Notes: generated from the sequence alone by a model not told the origin. Positions 10,068 to 19,466 are shown, numbered from the stretch's first letter. The stretch: DNA of 64,000 bases from Lactiplantibacillus paraplantarum (GCF_003641145.1 NZ_CP032744.1:2046001-2110000), one strand, 5' to 3'. Numbers and translations are program-made.

Positions 10068-10442
10068 TTTTGCCATCATGTTTTAACCATTAGTCATTGT
10101 TAAGGGCGCCTGTGAGTTAGATTGTTATTCCTCAGCAATGATTCGGCTATTTCAACTTCCAAGACTAGGTGGCAAATGGGCTAGGCCTTGATATTAGTCC
10201 GTTGTCGTAGCAAGCACGGGGACATTAACACCAAACAAGTTGTGATTGCCACACGAATGGCTACTGAATGGCCACTACTAGCGATATCGATTGGTCGAGC
10301 AACCATCTGAACAAACGTCCAAATAGGCTTTCCAAGAACCTGCTACATTCTTAGAAAGCCCATTCACATTGCTGTTAAGAACCCAATGTTAGCTTTTTGA
10401 CTCATACCGGTTGCACTTAACAACTGTTACCACCCATGGTTA
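10068..10442 (+). other. Gene-free stretch with a repeat fragment and a stem-loop
   Basis: No convincing reading frame. Around 10190-10222 there is a ~30-bp segment (26 of 31 bases) resembling part of the structured repeat at 45.99 kb, including GTAGCAAGCAC. A stem-loop with 13-nt near-complementary arms (10326-10338 with 10348-10360, GGCTTTCC/AGAAAGCC) may help end the ABC-transporter transcript arriving on the minus strand, though it lacks a T-run. Confidence 0.4.
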
Positions 10443-11282
10443 TTAATTCTCAACCTTCTGATTTCCAAACCATTTCTTATTAATTTTATCTAACGTTCCG
10501 TTAGCCTTCAATTTTTTTAAGCCCGCATTGATTTTACGCTGCATCGTTTTATCACCCTTACGCATTCCGACTGCAAAATCTTCCGACTTAAAAGTTCCCT
10601 GGGTTTCTTGGTAATCTGCCGAGTTAGCTTCATGTTTAATGTAATAGTTCGCATAAACACTATCAATCAAAAGTCCTTTGATTCGGCCCGCATTCAGATC
10701 GAGAAACGCATTCGTGAAGGTATCATATTGAACCGGTGTCTTTTTGGCAATCTTATCCTTCAACAATTTGGGATTGTTTTCCAGTGACTCATAGCCTGAA
10801 GAACCTGACTGAACCCCCAGCGTCTTACCCGTCATATCATTAAATGAACTAATATGATTTTTCTTTAAAGAAACGAGTACCTGCTTATTCTTTAAATAAG
10901 TATTACTAAAAGCTACAACTTTTTCCCGCTGCGGATTTTTCGTATAACCATTCCAAATCAAATCAATCGTGCCATTACGTAGCTCAGTTGCATTCATGGA
11001 CCAATCAATTGTTTGGAAACTGACCTTAATACCGTATTGTTTAAAGACTGCCCGAGCAAGGTCGATATCATAACCGACCAGCTTACCAGATTTCTCTCGG
11101 AACCCCATCGGTACAAAGCTATCGTCCAAACCAACCACCACGTAGCCTCGTTTTTTGATCTTAGCCCACGTATCTTGTGTGTCAGCTCGCTTGGTCACAC
11201 TTTGACCACAGCCACTTAACGTCGTTGTCATCCCTAAGAGCATCACGACAAGCAGACTTAGTACGAATAATCTTTTCTTCAT
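10443..11282 (-). CDS. Amino acid ABC transporter substrate-binding lipoprotein (probable histidine)
   Basis: 279-aa extracellular solute-binding protein family 3. An N-terminal signal sequence ends in the lipobox LSGC (Cys ~25), so it should be lipid-anchored. Family 3 signature regions are clear: GKLVGYDIDLARAVFKQYG, a SGSSGYES segment and WFGNQKVEN at the end. It is the last gene of a permease-ATPase-binding protein operon led by a T-box with a CAC (His) specifier. The family covers polar amino acids; the histidine assignment rests on the T-box, not on the protein. Confidence 0.9.
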   Translation of the reverse strand: MKKRLFVLSLLVVMLLGMTTTLSGCGQSVTKRADTQDTWAKIKKRGYVVVGLDDSFVPMGFREKSGKLVGYDIDLARAVFKQYGIKVSFQTIDWSMNATELRNGTIDLIWNGYTKNPQREKVVAFSNTYLKNKQVLVSLKKNHISSFNDMTGKTLGVQSGSSGYESLENNPKLLKDKIAKKTPVQYDTFTNAFLDLNAGRIKGLLIDSVYANYYIKHEANSADYQETQGTFKSEDFAVGMRKGDKTMQRKINAGLKKLKANGTLDKINKKWFGNQKVEN

Positions 11283-11293
11283 CCTGACGCCCC

Positions 11294-11935
11294 CTACTGC
11301 TTATTGGTTGGTTCAACGTGGAACATTTCATCCGCAATATTTTCAGCAAAGGTCAAATCATGAGTGACCACGATTTGGGTCATACCATCAGCTTTTAAAC
11401 CTAAGATCAACTTTTCAACTTCTTGCCGTAAGTTCGGATCAAGTGCCGAGGTTGGCTCATCATAACATAAAACATTCGGCTTCATTGCTAACGCTCGGGC
11501 AATGGCGACTCGCTGCTTTTGCCCCCCAGATAGCTGATATGGATACTGGTCAGCATGATCACCTAAGTCCAACCGGTCTAATAGCGTCTGAGCCTGTTCT
11601 TCGGCGGCCGCAGCCGACTGCTTTAATACCGTTGTTGGTGCTAAGGTAATATTTTGCATCACCGTTAAATTTGGAAACAGTTCAAAATTTTGAAAAACGA
11701 CGCCGATAACACTATCGTTGCTCCGATTAGTATACGGGTCAAATGGTTGCCCATCGACTAAAAATTCACCGGCATTGACCTTTTCAAGTCCCGTAATACA
11801 ACGCAATAACGTCGTCTTACCTGCACCAGAAGGACCCACAATACTCAGAATCTCACCATCTTTTACGGTTAAATTCAAATTCTTAATAATCGTTCGCGTA
11901 CCAAAACTTTTTGTAATATTTTTGAGTTCTAACAT
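11294..11935 (-). CDS. Amino acid ABC transporter ATP-binding protein
   Basis: 213-aa ATPase of the polar amino acid uptake family. Walker A GPSGAGKTT (~34-42), Q-loop VFQNFELFPNLTV, ABC signature LSGGQKQRVAIARAL (~134-148), Walker B VLCYDEPTSALD and the switch His in VVTHD. At 213 aa it is slightly shorter than the usual ~240, ending soon after the H-loop. ATG at 11935 follows GGGAGGCC. It lies 12 nt downstream of the permease and 11 nt upstream of the binding-protein gene, so all three share one transcript. Confidence 0.93.
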   Translation of the reverse strand: MLELKNITKSFGTRTIIKNLNLTVKDGEILSIVGPSGAGKTTLLRCITGLEKVNAGEFLVDGQPFDPYTNRSNDSVIGVVFQNFELFPNLTVMQNITLAPTTVLKQSAAAAEEQAQTLLDRLDLGDHADQYPYQLSGGQKQRVAIARALAMKPNVLCYDEPTSALDPNLRQEVEKLILGLKADGMTQIVVTHDLTFAENIADEMFHVEPTNKQ

Positions 11936-11947
11936 GTGATGGCCTCC

Positions 11948-12589
11948 CTATTTCCAGTAACTGTAGTGTTTTTCAACTCGTCCAAGGACAAACGTTGTCA
12001 CGGCTGTCAGTGCTAAGTAAATGACCCCAACTAGCACTAAGGGTACTAAGGTGACGTCTCGCGCTGTCGCTACGTTACCAGCTCGTAATAAGTCCCCTAA
12101 ACCAATGACATAAACTAACGAAGAATCTTTGACTAAGTTAATCACTTCATTACCCACTGACGGTAAAACAATTTTAATCACTTGGGGAATTACGATCTTA
12201 CGAATAGTTTGCCAATAACTCAACCGCAAAACCCGGGCACTTTCATACTGACCGTTATCAATTGACTGTAAGCCCCCCCGGAAGATTTCCGCAAAGTAAG
12301 CCGCGTAGTTTAAGATAAATGCGAACAACGCCGCGTAATAACGAGGAAAGACGATTCCAATCAACGGTAAACCATAAAAAACGAAAATCAATTGTAGCAG
12401 TAACGGCGTCCCCCGCATTAACCACACGTAGAAGTGCAACAACCATTGCAGTGGTTTGAAATTAGACATTAGTCCGAGACCAACAACTAACCCTAACGGT
12501 AGTGACCCAATCAAGGTCCAAATAAAGATTTTCAGTGTCATAATGGCACCTGATAGTAATGATGGCAAAATTTCTAAAATATAGTGCAT
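11948..12589 (-). CDS. Amino acid ABC transporter permease
   Basis: 213-aa inner-membrane component of the HisM/GlnP type with about five hydrophobic helices. The conserved cytoplasmic loop binding the ATPase is present as GQYESARVLRLSYWQTIRKI (residues ~97-116). ATG at 12589 follows GGGAGGG. First gene of the operon, directly after the tandem T-box leader. A homodimer of this subunit with two ATPases is the normal arrangement. Confidence 0.92.
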   Translation of the reverse strand: MHYILEILPSLLSGAIMTLKIFIWTLIGSLPLGLVVGLGLMSNFKPLQWLLHFYVWLMRGTPLLLQLIFVFYGLPLIGIVFPRYYAALFAFILNYAAYFAEIFRGGLQSIDNGQYESARVLRLSYWQTIRKIVIPQVIKIVLPSVGNEVINLVKDSSLVYVIGLGDLLRAGNVATARDVTLVPLVLVGVIYLALTAVTTFVLGRVEKHYSYWK

Positions 12590-12654
12590 GTGCTTTCCCT
12601 CCCAAATTTACAGTTCACATGATGCTGCGTCCACTAATCCGTCATAATCCGCCC

Positions 12655-12762
12655 CAACAAAAAAGTCCCCTTGAGTCGAATACTCAAGAGGACGGTTATC
12701 CGTGGTGCCACCTCACTTCGTAATAACTTCACAGTTACTACCTCAGGGAGTTTTGTGATAAC
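12655..12762 (-). promoter_or_regulatory. Second, truncated T-box element (no Stem I)
   Basis: Downstream of the first T-box terminator a second set of distal T-box parts appears: a Stem III-like hairpin (GTAGTAAC/GTTATTAC), the T-box GGTGGCACCACG (12712-12701), a GAGG...CCTC antiterminator pairing, and a terminator hairpin with T-run (12694-12659). Only about 50 nt separate the first terminator from the second T-box, too short for Stem I, so no specifier codon exists. It looks like a partial tandem duplication; whether it still binds uncharged tRNA is unknown. Confidence 0.75.
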
Positions 12763-13026
12763 AAAAAAATCGTCCTTAGGCCAAATTACCTAAGAGGACG
12801 ATTTAATCGCGGTTCCACCTCATATTCACTAGTTGCTCACACAACTAATCTCAACGAGTTTATCACTAAACTCCGCCGCTAACGAGGCCAACCGGAACAG
12901 CTTACTAACTTCAGCCATTCAACTCACAGATGTGGTTCGTTGTAAACCTTGGTTATCTTTCCATCACCGATAACTCGCTAGACAAGATCTTCACAACTAC
13001 TCTTCTGTTCCCTGTTTTTTTATGTT
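12763..13026 (-). promoter_or_regulatory. T-box leader, His specifier
   Basis: Complete T-box riboswitch on the minus strand. The Stem I base pairs GGAACAG with CTGTTCC. The specifier region reads GAA-C-CAC-A, placing CAC (His) at 12934-12932 in the same register as the Val and Met specifiers of the other two T-boxes in this window. A Stem III hairpin, the T-box GGTGGAACCGCG (12819-12808) and a terminator with arms AAATCGTCC...GGACGATTT plus T-run (12804-12763) follow. It should raise expression of the ABC transporter when tRNA-His is uncharged. Confidence 0.88.
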
Positions 13027-13032
13027 GCATTC

Positions 13033-13061
13033 ATACTAATCGAAAATGAAGCAACCGTCAA
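13033..13061 (-). promoter_or_regulatory. Promoter of the His T-box/ABC transporter operon
   Basis: -35 TTGACG (13061-13056) and -10 TAGTAT (13038-13033), spacing 17. The -35 lies 8 bp after the minD stop, leaving no room for a minD terminator. Confidence 0.8.
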
Positions 13062-13069
13062 GGTTTTTT

Positions 13070-13876
13070 TTATTTATTACGGTGAAAAATTCCAGCAATC
13101 CGCGACCACACCCCTGGTTTAGGAGTATCTAAATTCATTAATGGCACCGTTTCGCCTTCAATGCGTCGCGCAATATTTCGGTAGCCTTGTGACGCCGGAT
13201 TTTTAGGATCCAAGACAATCGGTTCCCCGTTATTCGAAGTCCGAATCACGGCATCATCATCAAAAACGATCCCTAGCAAGTCGATCGACAGGTGATGCGT
13301 AATTTCATCAATATCCATCGTCTCACCGTCTTGCATCATGCGCGTCCGAATTCGGTTAATTACTAATTTGGGCGCTTCCGCTAACGGATACTGTTCCAAC
13401 AAGCCGACGACCCGATCCGCATCTCGAATAGCTGAGATTTCGGGTGTCGAAACGATAATGGCCGCATCAGCCCCCGCAATCGCATTCATGAAGCCTTGTT
13501 CGATCCCCGCTGGACAATCTAGCAAGACATAGTCAAAATCTGGTTTCAACTCGTCTACAATCGTCCGTACTTGGTCTGGATTAAGCGAATCTTTATCCGC
13601 ATTTTGAGCAGCTGGCAATAGGAACAATAAGTCATCAAACCGCTTATCTTTCACTAAAGCTTGTCGTAACTGAGCTCGACCGGCAACTACATCCACAATA
13701 TCATAGAGGATCCGGTTGTCGAGGCCTAAAATAACATCCAAATTTCGTAATCCAATATCTAAATCTACTAAGCAAACTTTCTTGCCCATCAAAGCAAGGG
13801 CCGTCCCTAAATTGGCCGTTGTGGTCGTTTTACCGACCCCACCCTTACCAGAGGTGATGACAATTGCTTTTCCCAT
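13070..13876 (-). CDS. minD: Septum site-determining ATPase MinD
   Basis: Membrane-associated deviant Walker A ATPase that positions MinC to block division away from midcell. 268 aa; the deviant P-loop GKGGVGKTT is at ~10-18, and the C-terminus carries a basic amphipathic stretch (WSRIAGIFHRNK) typical of the membrane-targeting helix. A longer frame begins with TTG at 13879, but the ATG at 13876 is the natural start. It overlaps the minC stop as TGATG. No MinE or DivIVA gene is in the window. Confidence 0.96.
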   Translation of the reverse strand: MGKAIVITSGKGGVGKTTTTANLGTALALMGKKVCLVDLDIGLRNLDVILGLDNRILYDIVDVVAGRAQLRQALVKDKRFDDLLFLLPAAQNADKDSLNPDQVRTIVDELKPDFDYVLLDCPAGIEQGFMNAIAGADAAIIVSTPEISAIRDADRVVGLLEQYPLAEAPKLVINRIRTRMMQDGETMDIDEITHHLSIDLLGIVFDDDAVIRTSNNGEPIVLDPKNPASQGYRNIARRIEGETVPLMNLDTPKPGVWSRIAGIFHRNK

Positions 13877-14544
13877 CAAACACGTCCTCCATTTCGAGTA
13901 AATAGCTTCGGTCGTACCCGTTTTAATTGCTGGAGCGGCTGGTAGTCTAACGCCTGAATATCATTAATGTAGACCACGTTGGTCCCATCAACAACTTTTT
14001 CAAGGTCAACTAATTCTAACAATTCACCAACTCGGACTCGCGGTACGGTCGCTAAGGGACTGACGATTACCGCATCATTATGATCTGGATAACCGGCTTC
14101 AAGGGCACCATTAACCTCACCCATCACAAAGATACTGCCGGTTGCCCGGAGTACCCCACCCTCATGAATCTTACCGAAGAACAACACGTCCCCCGTAATC
14201 TCAACGACCTGACCATTACGAATGATCTGATTGACCAGATGCACCGTATCACGTTCAATCATCGCTAAAGCATCCGCCGTCAAAATAACATTAGCCGTTA
14301 ATTTATGAATGCTAAATAACGGGTATTGTTGAATCAACTGCGTTACTTTTTGATTTTGTTCCGCCGTCAATAACCGACTAGCCGTATCTAGATCAAACGA
14401 GATTTGTTTATCAGTCGTATTATCGGCCTGTAACCGATCCAACAAGACTTTCAAGTCGACCATAATATCATCGAAACTTGCTTCTTGCCGTAAGATCAAT
14501 TCGTAGCCATCATTACTGGCCTTTAAAACCACACTCTGCTGCAT
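13876..14544 (-). CDS. minC: Septum site-determining protein MinC
   Basis: 222 aa. An N-terminal FtsZ-inhibiting domain (~1-100) is followed by the C-terminal right-handed beta-helix that binds MinD (GDVLFFGKIHEGGVLRATGS, FVMGEVNGALEAG, ~118-160). ATG at 14544 follows AAAGGAATTC. Last but one gene of mreB-mreC-mreD-minC-minD, an order conserved in Firmicutes; stop and minD start overlap. Confidence 0.95.
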   Translation of the reverse strand: MQQSVVLKASNDGYELILRQEASFDDIMVDLKVLLDRLQADNTTDKQISFDLDTASRLLTAEQNQKVTQLIQQYPLFSIHKLTANVILTADALAMIERDTVHLVNQIIRNGQVVEITGDVLFFGKIHEGGVLRATGSIFVMGEVNGALEAGYPDHNDAVIVSPLATVPRVRVGELLELVDLEKVVDGTNVVYINDIQALDYQPLQQLKRVRPKLFTRNGGRV

Positions 14545-14565
14545 GTTAGAATTCCTTTCTGCCGA

Positions 14566-15084
14566 CTAATTAACACTCAGATATAACCGACGCATTGGAT
14601 AATATAATATGACAAAGATTGCTAGGTTGACCGCAATTGTCGGTCCTAGCGTGTACACGGCAAAGTCCGCTAAGCCACTTGAAATCACGTGACTCATGGT
14701 ATACCAAATGTACGTAAATGCTTCTAAAATGGTCAAATTAATAATATAAATCATTAGTAACGTCAAAAAATTCAAATCCAACCATGGTTTGATTTGCCGA
14801 CATAAATAAACCACTAGCGGTAAACCAATCATGTAAACACCCAAAATTCCAGTATAATACCAGTCAAATACCAAGCCCACGAATGCCGACCAAATTCCAA
14901 CCGATAGATTATCACGATCATCCAAAAAGACAGCAAATACGATCCACAATAAGACTAAGTGTATGACACTGGCATATGGATAACTAAATAGTTTACTAGC
15001 AAAAACGTTTGAAATTGATCCATCTAAAAAGAGTGCAACAAATAACCCAATTGGAAAAATAATCTTTAATCTTGAGTAACGCAC
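14566..15084 (-). CDS. mreD: Rod shape-determining membrane protein MreD
   Basis: 172 aa, highly hydrophobic with about five to six membrane segments, weakly conserved in sequence as usual for MreD. Its position 11 nt after mreC and before minC supports the identity. Start is GTG at 15084, placed 7 nt after GGAGG. MreD works with MreC, MreB and the RodA-PBP2 synthase in lateral wall growth. Confidence 0.92.
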   Translation of the reverse strand: MRYSRLKIIFPIGLFVALFLDGSISNVFASKLFSYPYASVIHLVLLWIVFAVFLDDRDNLSVGIWSAFVGLVFDWYYTGILGVYMIGLPLVVYLCRQIKPWLDLNFLTLLMIYIINLTILEAFTYIWYTMSHVISSGLADFAVYTLGPTIAVNLAIFVILYYPMRRLYLSVN

Positions 15085-15095
15085 CGTTGCACCTC

Positions 15096-15941
15096 CTATT
15101 GCTCAGCAACCGTCACAACTGTCAAATCGCTGAGGTCCGCTGCGGGTGTGATCTCGACTTCAGATGCCAGTCCATAATCATCTTGCTTAACACTGGCAAC
15201 CGTTCCGACATACAGGCCCTTTGGTGTATTACCACCTAACCCACTAGTCACAACCTTATCGCCCTTTTTAATTTTAACATTGGACGTCACGGAACCCATC
15301 TCTAAGAGATTACTACTCTTATCATAGCCTGAAATAATTCCGTTAACCGTTTTACCAGCACTATTGGTGATTTGAATGGCAAACTTGTTCGAAGACGAAC
15401 TGGTATTTGAAATCAATTCAACTTTAGAATTCGTTTGGTTAACTTCCACGACCCGGCCAATCAAGCCCTTTTGCGACATTACTGGCATATTCTTCTTCAC
15501 ACCGGCCGTCGCACCTTTTGAAATCACGAGTTGATTCATCCAAGAAGAAGGCGTCCGTGTCAAGACATTGGCAGTCACCGTCGTGTAATCGGATAACGAA
15601 TTATTTAATTTCAATTGCTGACGTAATTGCTTGTTTTCCGCACGTGTCGTCTGCGCACTAACTTTGGCTTGCGCTAATTGGTCAACTTGCTTCTTCAATT
15701 TCTGATTTTCTTGATAGGTGTTCAGCAAATCAGAAACTGAGTTGGTCGCACTTTGTAAGCCATTGACTGGCCAAGCAATCACCCGGTCAACCGCACCGGC
15801 CACATCGTTACCAAATTGTTGGATTAACGGTGGTGTCGATTTTTTATCACGAATGGCTACTGAGACACTCATCAAGCCGAAACTAATAATGAACACGACG
15901 ATCGCAATCACTAGTTTTCGGTTAGAAAAAAACTTTTGCAT
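15096..15941 (-). CDS. mreC: Rod shape-determining protein MreC
   Basis: 281 aa, bitopic: an N-terminal membrane helix (~10-30), an extracytoplasmic coiled coil (~70-115, with ENQKLKKQVDQLAQAK), then the two beta-barrel domains of MreC (SSWMNQLVISKG, MPVMSQKGLIGRV, GDKVVTSGLGG). It activates the elongasome synthase. ATG at 15941 lies after GGGGGTTCATT. Located between mreB and mreD. Confidence 0.95.
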   Translation of the reverse strand: MQKFFSNRKLVIAIVVFIISFGLMSVSVAIRDKKSTPPLIQQFGNDVAGAVDRVIAWPVNGLQSATNSVSDLLNTYQENQKLKKQVDQLAQAKVSAQTTRAENKQLRQQLKLNNSLSDYTTVTANVLTRTPSSWMNQLVISKGATAGVKKNMPVMSQKGLIGRVVEVNQTNSKVELISNTSSSSNKFAIQITNSAGKTVNGIISGYDKSSNLLEMGSVTSNVKIKKGDKVVTSGLGGNTPKGLYVGTVASVKQDDYGLASEVEITPAADLSDLTVVTVAEQ

Positions 15942-16011
15942 AATGAACCCCCGGTCGAAAATTCAATGATTTAACAATAAATAAGCGGGAAGACGTCTTC
16001 CCGCTCACCTG

Positions 16012-17025
16012 TTATCGCTTTTTCATAACGTCGATGCTCTTGAGTGATTCACCCGTCCCAACGGCAACACAGTCGAGGGGTTCGTTCGCGATGAAAACTG
16101 GTACTTTGGTTTCATCTGCAATCACTTCAGAAAGATTCTTCAATAAGGCACCACCACCGGTCAAAACAATCCCGTGGTCAATTACGTCAGAGGCAATTTC
16201 TGGAGAAGTTTCTTCGAGGGTTTCTTTAATAGCTGAAATAATCTCGGAGACGACTTCTTGAATGGCTTCCGAAACATCTACAGATGAAATCTCAACCGTT
16301 TTTGGTAAACCAGATAAGAGGTCACGCCCACGAATCGTTGAGCCTTCTAAGTCCTCAGCAGCTTCTAAGGAAGCAGAGCCACAGTCAATTTTGAGTTGTT
16401 CAGCTGTGCGTTCACCGATCAAAAGGTTAAACTTCTGCCGAACATGATAAATAATTGAGTCGTCAATTTTATCACCGGCCATTCGAATTGAACGGCTTGA
16501 TACGATGCCACCTAATGAAATCGTGGCAACATCCGTCGTTCCACCACCAATATCAACCACCATGCTACCCGTTGGATCCATGACTGGTAACCCAGCGCCA
16601 ATTGCAGCAGCAAATGGTTCTTCAATGACGTACGCATCCCGGGCACCGGCTACCCGCGTAGCATCGATGACAGCACGCTTTTCAACTTCCGTCACACCAC
16701 TTGGTACACAGACCATCACGTATGGCTTACCGTTAGAACGGCCAAGTGTCTTTTGAATAAAGTATTTCATCATCGCAACGGTCGTATCGTAGTCCGCAAT
16801 GACCCCATCTTTCATTGGTCGAATTGCCACAATACTTGCTGGTGTTCTCCCAATCATATCCCGTGCTTCAGAACCGACTGATACAATTTCGCCAGTCTTC
16901 GTGTTCTTCGCAACTACGGACGGTTCCCGTAATACGATGCCCTTGCCGTCAACGTACACAATTGTGTTGGCAGTACCGAGATCGATCCCGATATTTTTTG
17001 TCCCAAATCCGAACACTACATTCAT
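16012..17025 (-). CDS. mreB: Rod shape-determining actin homologue MreB
   Basis: 337 aa. Actin-fold nucleotide motifs are present: phosphate 1 [10 protein letters not shown] (~13-22), phosphate 2 [11 protein letters not shown] (~168-178) and the adenosine motif LTGGGALL (~300). It polymerises beneath the membrane to guide wall synthesis. First gene of the mre-min cluster; a minus-strand extended -10 (TGCTATAAT, 17083-17075) lies about 50 nt upstream. A second paralogue is encoded at 52728-53729. Confidence 0.96.
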   Translation of the reverse strand: MNVVFGFGTKNIGIDLGTANTIVYVDGKGIVLREPSVVAKNTKTGEIVSVGSEARDMIGRTPASIVAIRPMKDGVIADYDTTVAMMKYFIQKTLGRSNGKPYVMVCVPSGVTEVEKRAVIDATRVAGARDAYVIEEPFAAAIGAGLPVMDPTGSMVVDIGGGTTDVATISLGGIVSSRSIRMAGDKIDDSIIYHVRQKFNLLIGERTAEQLKIDCGSASLEAAEDLEGSTIRGRDLLSGLPKTVEISSVDVSEAIQEVVSEIISAIKETLEETSPEIASDVIDHGIVLTGGGALLKNLSEVIADETKVPVFIANEPLDCVAVGTGESLKSIDVMKKR

Positions 17026-17240
17026 CCCTTCATCATTAACAAATTTAATTTTTTATTTAGTCATAATAGTAAGTATTATAGCATAGTCGCACTGCATTAA
17101 AAAAGCATTGCCTGAATCCTAGCATACCGTAAATTAATGAAAAATACAGTCCCACTATTTAACTTAGATAAAATTTAACAAAAAACGCGATCAGGCCGAA
17201 TAAATTATCGGTCCTAACCCCGTTATTTTACCACATTCTA

Positions 17241-17876
17241 TTACGAATCCGTATTACAATTTAACAACCCCTGTTCGGCAAAGCTGAAGTAATCGGTTAC
17301 ACCGATAATGAAGCTGTCCAGAAGTGGTAACCCGACGACTTCACAAGCTAGTTGTAGCCGCTTTGTAAATTCAACGTCTTTTTTCGACGGCGTCACATCC
17401 CCACTCGGATGGTTGTGTGCAATCACGATGCGGGCTGTCAACGTTGTCAGCGCCACCTTAATAATTTCCCGTGGCTGCGCTGGACAACTATTAAGAGTCC
17501 CTTGAAAGATAACTTGCCGCTTGATAATTTGATTTTTAGTATCTAGACATAATAATTGTAACTGCTCCTGTTCTAAGTTAGCAAAATCTCGGGCTAACAC
17601 AGCTCCCAACTGCTCGCTTCCATAAACTTGACCTAAAATCAAACGACTCGGTCGCGGTAATAACTGACCACAGCGAAGTGCAATGATCAGACCATGCCAC
17701 AACGGATTTTCTGATGATTCGTGTAACCACTCCACAGCGTCTTCGAGTGGATACTCACGCTCAAAGGCTTGCGTAGCAGCACTGACCGCATCCCTTGGTA
17801 AGAATGTTGTAAAGTAGGCCCGCACTAATTCACGAACTTGGATTGTTGGTAATTGTTCTTCACTAATAACCGTCAT
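17241..17876 (-). CDS. radC: RadC family (UPF0758) JAB-domain protein
   Basis: About 211 aa. The C-terminal RadC/JAB1-MPN domain has the metal motif HNHPSGD (IVIAHNHPSGDVTPSKKD, ~150-167) and ends with the typical LLDSFIIG...YFSFAEQGLL; a helix-hairpin-helix-like N-terminal part precedes it. The historic repair role is disputed, so function is open. The longest frame starts at 17885 with GTG, but the ATG at 17876 sits 8 nt after AAGGGG and is preferred. It lies immediately upstream of the mre cluster, a conserved position. Confidence 0.92.
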   Translation of the reverse strand: MTVISEEQLPTIQVRELVRAYFTTFLPRDAVSAATQAFEREYPLEDAVEWLHESSENPLWHGLIIALRCGQLLPRPSRLILGQVYGSEQLGAVLARDFANLEQEQLQLLCLDTKNQIIKRQVIFQGTLNSCPAQPREIIKVALTTLTARIVIAHNHPSGDVTPSKKDVEFTKRLQLACEVVGLPLLDSFIIGVTDYFSFAEQGLLNCNTDS

Positions 17877-18034
17877 TGAAACCACCCCTTCTAACTAGTA
17901 GTTTCGCAAACTGTCGCGGTAACCATTTTTCCCCGCTATTTTTATGACATTTTATTAACGTCACTATCGGTCCATGAGAACTTTTCCTTACTATGTCAGA
18001 CTTGCTTCTGTTCAAACACTAGTCACGATACAGC

Positions 18035-19369
18035 TTAGTCGGTAGTCTGATCATCATTATCTTTAAAGTAGGCCCGCACCTCACTAATAAAATACAACGA
18101 ACCTGTCAGTAGCAGCGCATCCTCACTCGACATTTCTTGCAACGTCTGCATCAGTGCCGTCTGCCAATGATCAAAAATTTCAGCCGTCCGTCCACCTGGC
18201 ATTTCATCGGCCAACATTGCGGGGTCAGTGGCTTGACGCTTGGCATTAGGGCCTTCAAATTGAGTCAACCGTAAGCGGACATTAGGTAGCGCTCCTAACG
18301 TCTGTATCATTTGCCGATGTTGTTTATCCGCTAGAACCGCAAAGATGACATAAACAGTTTGTTGCCCAAAACGCTCACTCAGGGTGGTCGCGAGTTCCGT
18401 TATCGCCGGCTCATTATGGGCGCCATCGATCATAATCAGTGGCTCCTGATTCAATCGCTCAAAGCGACCGGGCCATCGCGTCTTAGCCAAAGCTGTTTTG
18501 ACGTCACGGACTACCACGGGGACCTGGACCCGTTGATGATAAGTCAAATAAGCCGCGATGGCTACTGCCGCATTATCAACTTGATAATCTCCAAGCAGTG
18601 GTGTGGTCAGGTCCTTAAAATGTTCGTCTAAACCGTCAAAGTTAAACCGTTCTTGCCAACCTTGAGGCGGTAATAATTTGGTTCTAAAGTCCACTCCCAA
18701 CGTCTGCAACGGCGCTTGTTGCTTCTTCGCCGTTGTAACCATCACTGCCTGCGCCTCAGCGGGTAGCTTACCGACGACTACTGGCACCTGCGTTTTTATA
18801 ATTCCTGCTTTTTGAGTTGCAATGGCCGTCAACGTATGACCTAAAATCTGCATGTGATCATAACCAATTGTCGTAACCACACTAACTACGGGTGTCCAGA
18901 CATTGGTAGAATCATACAGACCACCCAAACCGACTTCAACAATGGCAATATCAATGGGCTGTGACGCAAAGTACAGGAACATCATCGCCGTTATAATTTC
19001 AAATTCTGTCGGTCCCCCACTTGGCAATGTTGCGTCAAGCTTAGTAACGACCGGTTGAATCCGTTGTACCAAGCTGACTAGTTCTTCATCGCTAATCGGG
19101 ATCCCATCAACACTAATCCGTTCATTGAAGCGCACAATAAATGGTGACGTAAAGGTTCCCACCGTTAACCCATCCGCCATGAACAATTCGCGCAAATTAG
19201 CAACTGTTGAGCCCTTACCATTGGTCCCGGCCACGTGGATTCCGGTTACTTTTAACTGTGGATCGCCTAACTCGTGTAAGAATTGGCGCATCCGACTGAG
19301 CGTCGGGGCCTTTTTAAATTGCGTTCGGCCGTGAATAAATGCCAGCGCTGCCGAATAAGTCTCAATCAT
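18035..19369 (-). CDS. folC: Folylpolyglutamate synthase / dihydrofolate synthase
   Basis: 444-aa Mur-ligase-like enzyme adding glutamate to (tetrahydro)folate and possibly dihydropteroate. ATP-binding GTNGKGSTV (~48-56), the folate loop TSPFIVRFNERI (~77-88), the LGGLYDSTNV segment (~148) and the C-terminal GAHNEPA motif (~316) are visible. ATG at 19369 follows AGGAAGG. It lies downstream of valS, an order conserved in Bacillales and Lactobacillales, but a strong terminator after valS separates the units. Confidence 0.95.
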   Translation of the reverse strand: MIETYSAALAFIHGRTQFKKAPTLSRMRQFLHELGDPQLKVTGIHVAGTNGKGSTVANLRELFMADGLTVGTFTSPFIVRFNERISVDGIPISDEELVSLVQRIQPVVTKLDATLPSGGPTEFEIITAMMFLYFASQPIDIAIVEVGLGGLYDSTNVWTPVVSVVTTIGYDHMQILGHTLTAIATQKAGIIKTQVPVVVGKLPAEAQAVMVTTAKKQQAPLQTLGVDFRTKLLPPQGWQERFNFDGLDEHFKDLTTPLLGDYQVDNAAVAIAAYLTYHQRVQVPVVVRDVKTALAKTRWPGRFERLNQEPLIMIDGAHNEPAITELATTLSERFGQQTVYVIFAVLADKQHRQMIQTLGALPNVRLRLTQFEGPNAKRQATDPAMLADEMPGGRTAEIFDHWQTALMQTLQEMSSEDALLLTGSLYFISEVRAYFKDNDDQTTD

Positions 19370-19466
19370 GTTGGTCTTCCTTCCTATAAATCAGCTTTAA
19401 TCATCATTTAACTAGTCGCTCATCATCTATCTGACTAATGAGCCTTTATATTTAAAAATTAACAAT

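Noticed and set aside
17179-17215. Inverted repeat after radC as a terminator
   Set aside because: The CCGA/TCGG stem is short and separated from the T-run by several unpaired bases; not convincing.
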